Assembly (NCBI GenBank): GCA_021160355.1
Contig: JAGHCS010000103.1
Span: 1 to 7,742 of the forward strand
Direction of reading: 5' to 3'
Length of the DNA stretch: 7,742 nt
Source: Candidatus Cloacimonadota bacterium
GTDB lineage: Bacteria > Cloacimonadota > Cloacimonadia > JGIOTU-2
Shown piece by piece: positions 5,959 through 7,742 of this stretch (positions are counted from its first letter, which is position 1; each line of letters starts with the position of its first letter). A program made the translations under genes and the position numbers. The notes below the pieces were generated by a model. The model was not told the DNA's origin and did not search any database. It worked only from the letters and a program-made list of their open reading frames with translations.

Positions 5959-7674
5959 TTATCTAACAATTATCAGTTTCTTTGTCTCTTCGGTTTTTCC
6001 ATTCACGATCAGGTTGTAGAAATACACTCCAGGTGTGAGTTCTCTTCCGTACTCATCTTTCCCATTCCACTCCATAGTTTTGGATGAAGCGACTCCCGAA
6101 AAAAGAGATTTCACAAGCTGTCCTTCCATGTTATAGATGCTCACATCTACTTGTGCAGTTTCATGAAGATTGAAGGAAATCATTGTTGAGGAAATAACTG
6201 GATTCGGTTCGTTCTGAAGCAGTCCAAACTGCTGTGGAACAGTTACTAAACCATGATTGGGATCATGATGATCCGATATGCTAAAAATCGCTACTTTATC
6301 ATAATGGTTTACCTGTCCGCTGTAATCAATACTTTCTAGCCAGTAGTAATATATATCCCCTACCTGTGGGTCTGCAATCATATCTTCATAGATATAGTAC
6401 TGCTGTTCTGTAGTTGTGCCATGTCCCTCTATTATATTGGACACTTTTGTAGCTGAAGTGAAATCCTCTACTTGATTACGGTATACGAACCAGCCCATAT
6501 TATCCGTTTCGGATTGTGTAGTCCAGTATAAAGTTGGGGTGTTATTTAGATATTGAGCAGTGAAGGTGGAAAGTACGACGGGAAGGGTTGGGTCTGGATT
6601 ATCAATTAATCTTGGGTAATTATAGCCAATTCTTTCCCAGGTATTTGTCCAATCCCAGCCTGAAAAATGTCCTGTTTTCATTTCTGCAGTGGTTTTGCCA
6701 ATTGGTTGTGTTACTGGAATTCCGCCACCTATTCCTATTGTTCTTTTGGAAGTTTCTTTATCCCAGAATGAATTAGTACATGTTCCATAACTCAAACCTA
6801 TGAAACCGCCAATAGTATTAACTCCAATTACTCTTCCTGTACTATAGCTGTTGCTTACTGTTGTTGAAGAGTGACACCCGACAAGCCCGCCGACAAAATT
6901 AATTCCACTTACCCATCCTGTACTGTAACAGTCGCTTATTGTCTTATTATTATATCCCACGAGTCCACCCACTTGATAACCCATTACATATACCCCTCCT
7001 GTACTGTAACATTTACTTATTGTCCCATTATTATCTCCCACGAGTCCGCCCATGATATGTCCTCCCTCAGATCCTATTACATTTGCTGTACTGTAACAGT
7101 TGCTTATTGTCCCATTATTATCTCCCACGAGTCCGCCCACATAATCACCATTCCAATCTCCATTTACTTCTCCTGTACTGTAACAGTTGCTTATTGTTGC
7201 AAGATCATAATTCACTCCTACGAGTCCGCCCACATAATCTCTCCCGGTAACATCGCATTTAGTTACTCCCAAATTTTCAATATTAGCACCATCTGTCCAT
7301 CCAAATAGACCGATATAATCATCAGAATAACGATAAATAAATAAATTATCAATGGTATGACCACCACCGTCATACGAGCCGGTGAATGGGGTTGTGGGAT
7401 TTCCGATGGGTGAGAAGCCGGCGCCACTGTCCCAACCGGAAGTAGCTGAAGCATCGATGTCTATGGTTTGTTCGTAGTACATATCCCAATCACCAGAAGT
7501 TTGTGAAAGCCAATAAAGATTATCTAATGATGAAATAAAGTAAGGGTCGCCACTTAAACCAGTACTGGTTGTGTAGTTTGATGGTGGAGTGGATGTTTGT
7601 GCCATCAGGCTTGCACTCATTGCCAATAACATTATCAGCATCATTCCGAGAACTAATTTTGTTTTTTTAAACAT
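5959..7674 (-). CDS. Secreted GLUG-repeat surface protein with type IX-like C-terminal domain
   Basis: This 571-residue exported protein has a clear signal peptide (MFKKTKLVLG then a hydrophobic core), probably cut after SLMA at residue 25. Residues 43-113 form the entry of a beta-helix (IDIDASA..., F.PIGNPTTPFTGSYDGGGHTIDNL). Six GLUG motifs follow, GGLVG or GGFIG at 149-153, 180-184, 209-213, 236-240, 262-266 and 289-293, each followed by an N-G-T-I-S-N-C-Y-S-T-G-like turn. Residues 366-468 are an FnIII-like segment (PVVLSTFTA...LYWTTQSETDNMGW). Residues 483-571 are an FlgD-Ig/type IX sorting-like domain (LLQNEPNPV...LTPGVYFYNL...KKLIIVR). The frame extends to a GTG at 7695, but AAGGA (7682-7686) with a 7-base spacer fixes the ATG at 7674. 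Proteins of this build are cell-surface or released, plausibly adhesins; no enzymatic motif is seen. Secretion by a type IX-like route is inferred from the tail only. Confidence 0.9.
   Translation of the reverse strand: MFKKTKLVLGMMLIMLLAMSASLMAQTSTPPSNYTTSTGLSGDPYFISSLDNLYWLSQTSGDWDMYYEQTIDIDASATSGWDSGAGFSPIGNPTTPFTGSYDGGGHTIDNLFIYRYSDDYIGLFGWTDGANIENLGVTKCDVTGRDYVGGLVGVNYDLATISNCYSTGEVNGDWNGDYVGGLVGDNNGTISNCYSTANVIGSEGGHIMGGLVGDNNGTISKCYSTGGVYVMGYQVGGLVGYNNKTISDCYSTGWVSGINFVGGLVGCHSSTTVSNSYSTGRVIGVNTIGGFIGLSYGTCTNSFWDKETSKRTIGIGGGIPVTQPIGKTTAEMKTGHFSGWDWTNTWERIGYNYPRLIDNPDPTLPVVLSTFTAQYLNNTPTLYWTTQSETDNMGWFVYRNQVEDFTSATKVSNIIEGHGTTTEQQYYIYEDMIADPQVGDIYYYWLESIDYSGQVNHYDKVAIFSISDHHDPNHGLVTVPQQFGLLQNEPNPVISSTMISFNLHETAQVDVSIYNMEGQLVKSLFSGVASSKTMEWNGKDEYGRELTPGVYFYNLIVNGKTEETKKLIIVR
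6790..7235 (-). repeat. In-frame GLUG-coding tandem repeats
   Basis: Six degenerate units of 78-93 bases (26-31 codons) encode the GLUG motifs. Some units are nearly identical in DNA. A 37-base perfect direct repeat occurs at 7016-7052 and 7103-7139. A 25-base perfect repeat occurs at 7086-7110 and 7173-7197. Both pairs are offset by exactly 87 bases (29 codons), so a recombination or slippage event between them would add or remove one unit without breaking the frame. More distant units (6845-7000) are more diverged. Confidence 0.88.
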
Positions 7675-7742
7675 TTTCTTTTCCTTTCTTTTCACGACGT
7701 AGTTTTAATGTAGACGGATTATTACTTTTTTTTAACCACGAA
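7675..7742 (-). other. Upstream region of the GLUG gene, cut by window end
   Basis: The 68 bases upstream of the ATG hold the ribosome site AAGGA (7682-7686) and an AT-rich stretch with a T8 run (A8 on the minus strand). A minus-strand TACATT could be a weak -10 element, but no good -35 is found at the right distance. The promoter may lie partly outside the window. Confidence 0.5.

Noticed and set aside
6845..7240. Regularly spaced repeats resembling a CRISPR-like array.
   Set aside because: Units are in frame with the GLUG protein, the spacing is a multiple of three, and the intervening sequence is itself related. No cas genes are present.
6871..7308. Plus-strand ORF of 145 codons with repeated S-C-T-V-T-V-A-Y-C-like segments.
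   Set aside because: It is the antisense shadow of the GLUG repeats; its periodicity comes entirely from the repeats on the minus strand.
7675..7695. N-terminal extension of the GLUG protein to a GTG at 7695 (adds seven residues, KRKEKK).
   Set aside because: The ribosome site AAGGA lies inside this extension and points to the ATG at 7674, which also gives a normal signal peptide.

Overview
The window is AT-rich bacterial DNA with tight gene packing. The best lineage clue is the large gene at the right end. Its product is a secreted GLUG-repeat protein with an FnIII-like segment (PVVLSTFTA...WTTQSETDNMGWFVYRN) and an FlgD-Ig/type IX-like C-terminal domain (LLQNEPNPV...GVYFYNLIVNGK...KKLIIVR). 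That combination is typical of Candidatus Cloacimonadota and relatives in the Fibrobacterota-Chlorobiota-Bacteroidota (FCB) group. The lineage is inferred from style, because no rRNA or marker gene is present.

Left block (75-4742, all minus strand): four genes that look like one operon, transcribed right to left. The order is a NatA-like ABC ATPase, a NatB-like ABC-2 permease, TldD (metalloprotease subunit with intact HExxxH) and a PmbA/TldE-type partner. Junctions are very tight: an 8-base overlap, a 9-base gap whose ribosome site abuts the previous stop, and a TAATG overlap. Each gene has a clear Shine-Dalgarno sequence. An ABC exporter with the two-part TldD/TldE peptidase suggests peptide trimming coupled to export, as known for microcin B17. 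No precursor peptide is visible, so this remains a hypothesis.

Middle (4743-5007): a divergent intergenic region with a plausible promoter for the plus-strand gene and a 14-bp perfect palindrome just upstream of the ATPase ribosome site. Next is a monocistronic plus-strand gene (5008-5895) for a secreted or membrane-anchored protein made of two tandem sCache_2-like sensor domains, with no output domain.

Right block (5896-7742): the Cache gene and the GLUG gene converge. The short gap between them holds a strong intrinsic terminator oriented for the GLUG gene. The GLUG gene has in-frame DNA repeats able to change repeat number.

Three of the longest possible reading frames start at weak or poorly placed codons (TTG at 4036, GTG at 7695, ATG at 4996). 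Ribosome sites place the real starts at 4000, 7674 and 5008, and these are used here.
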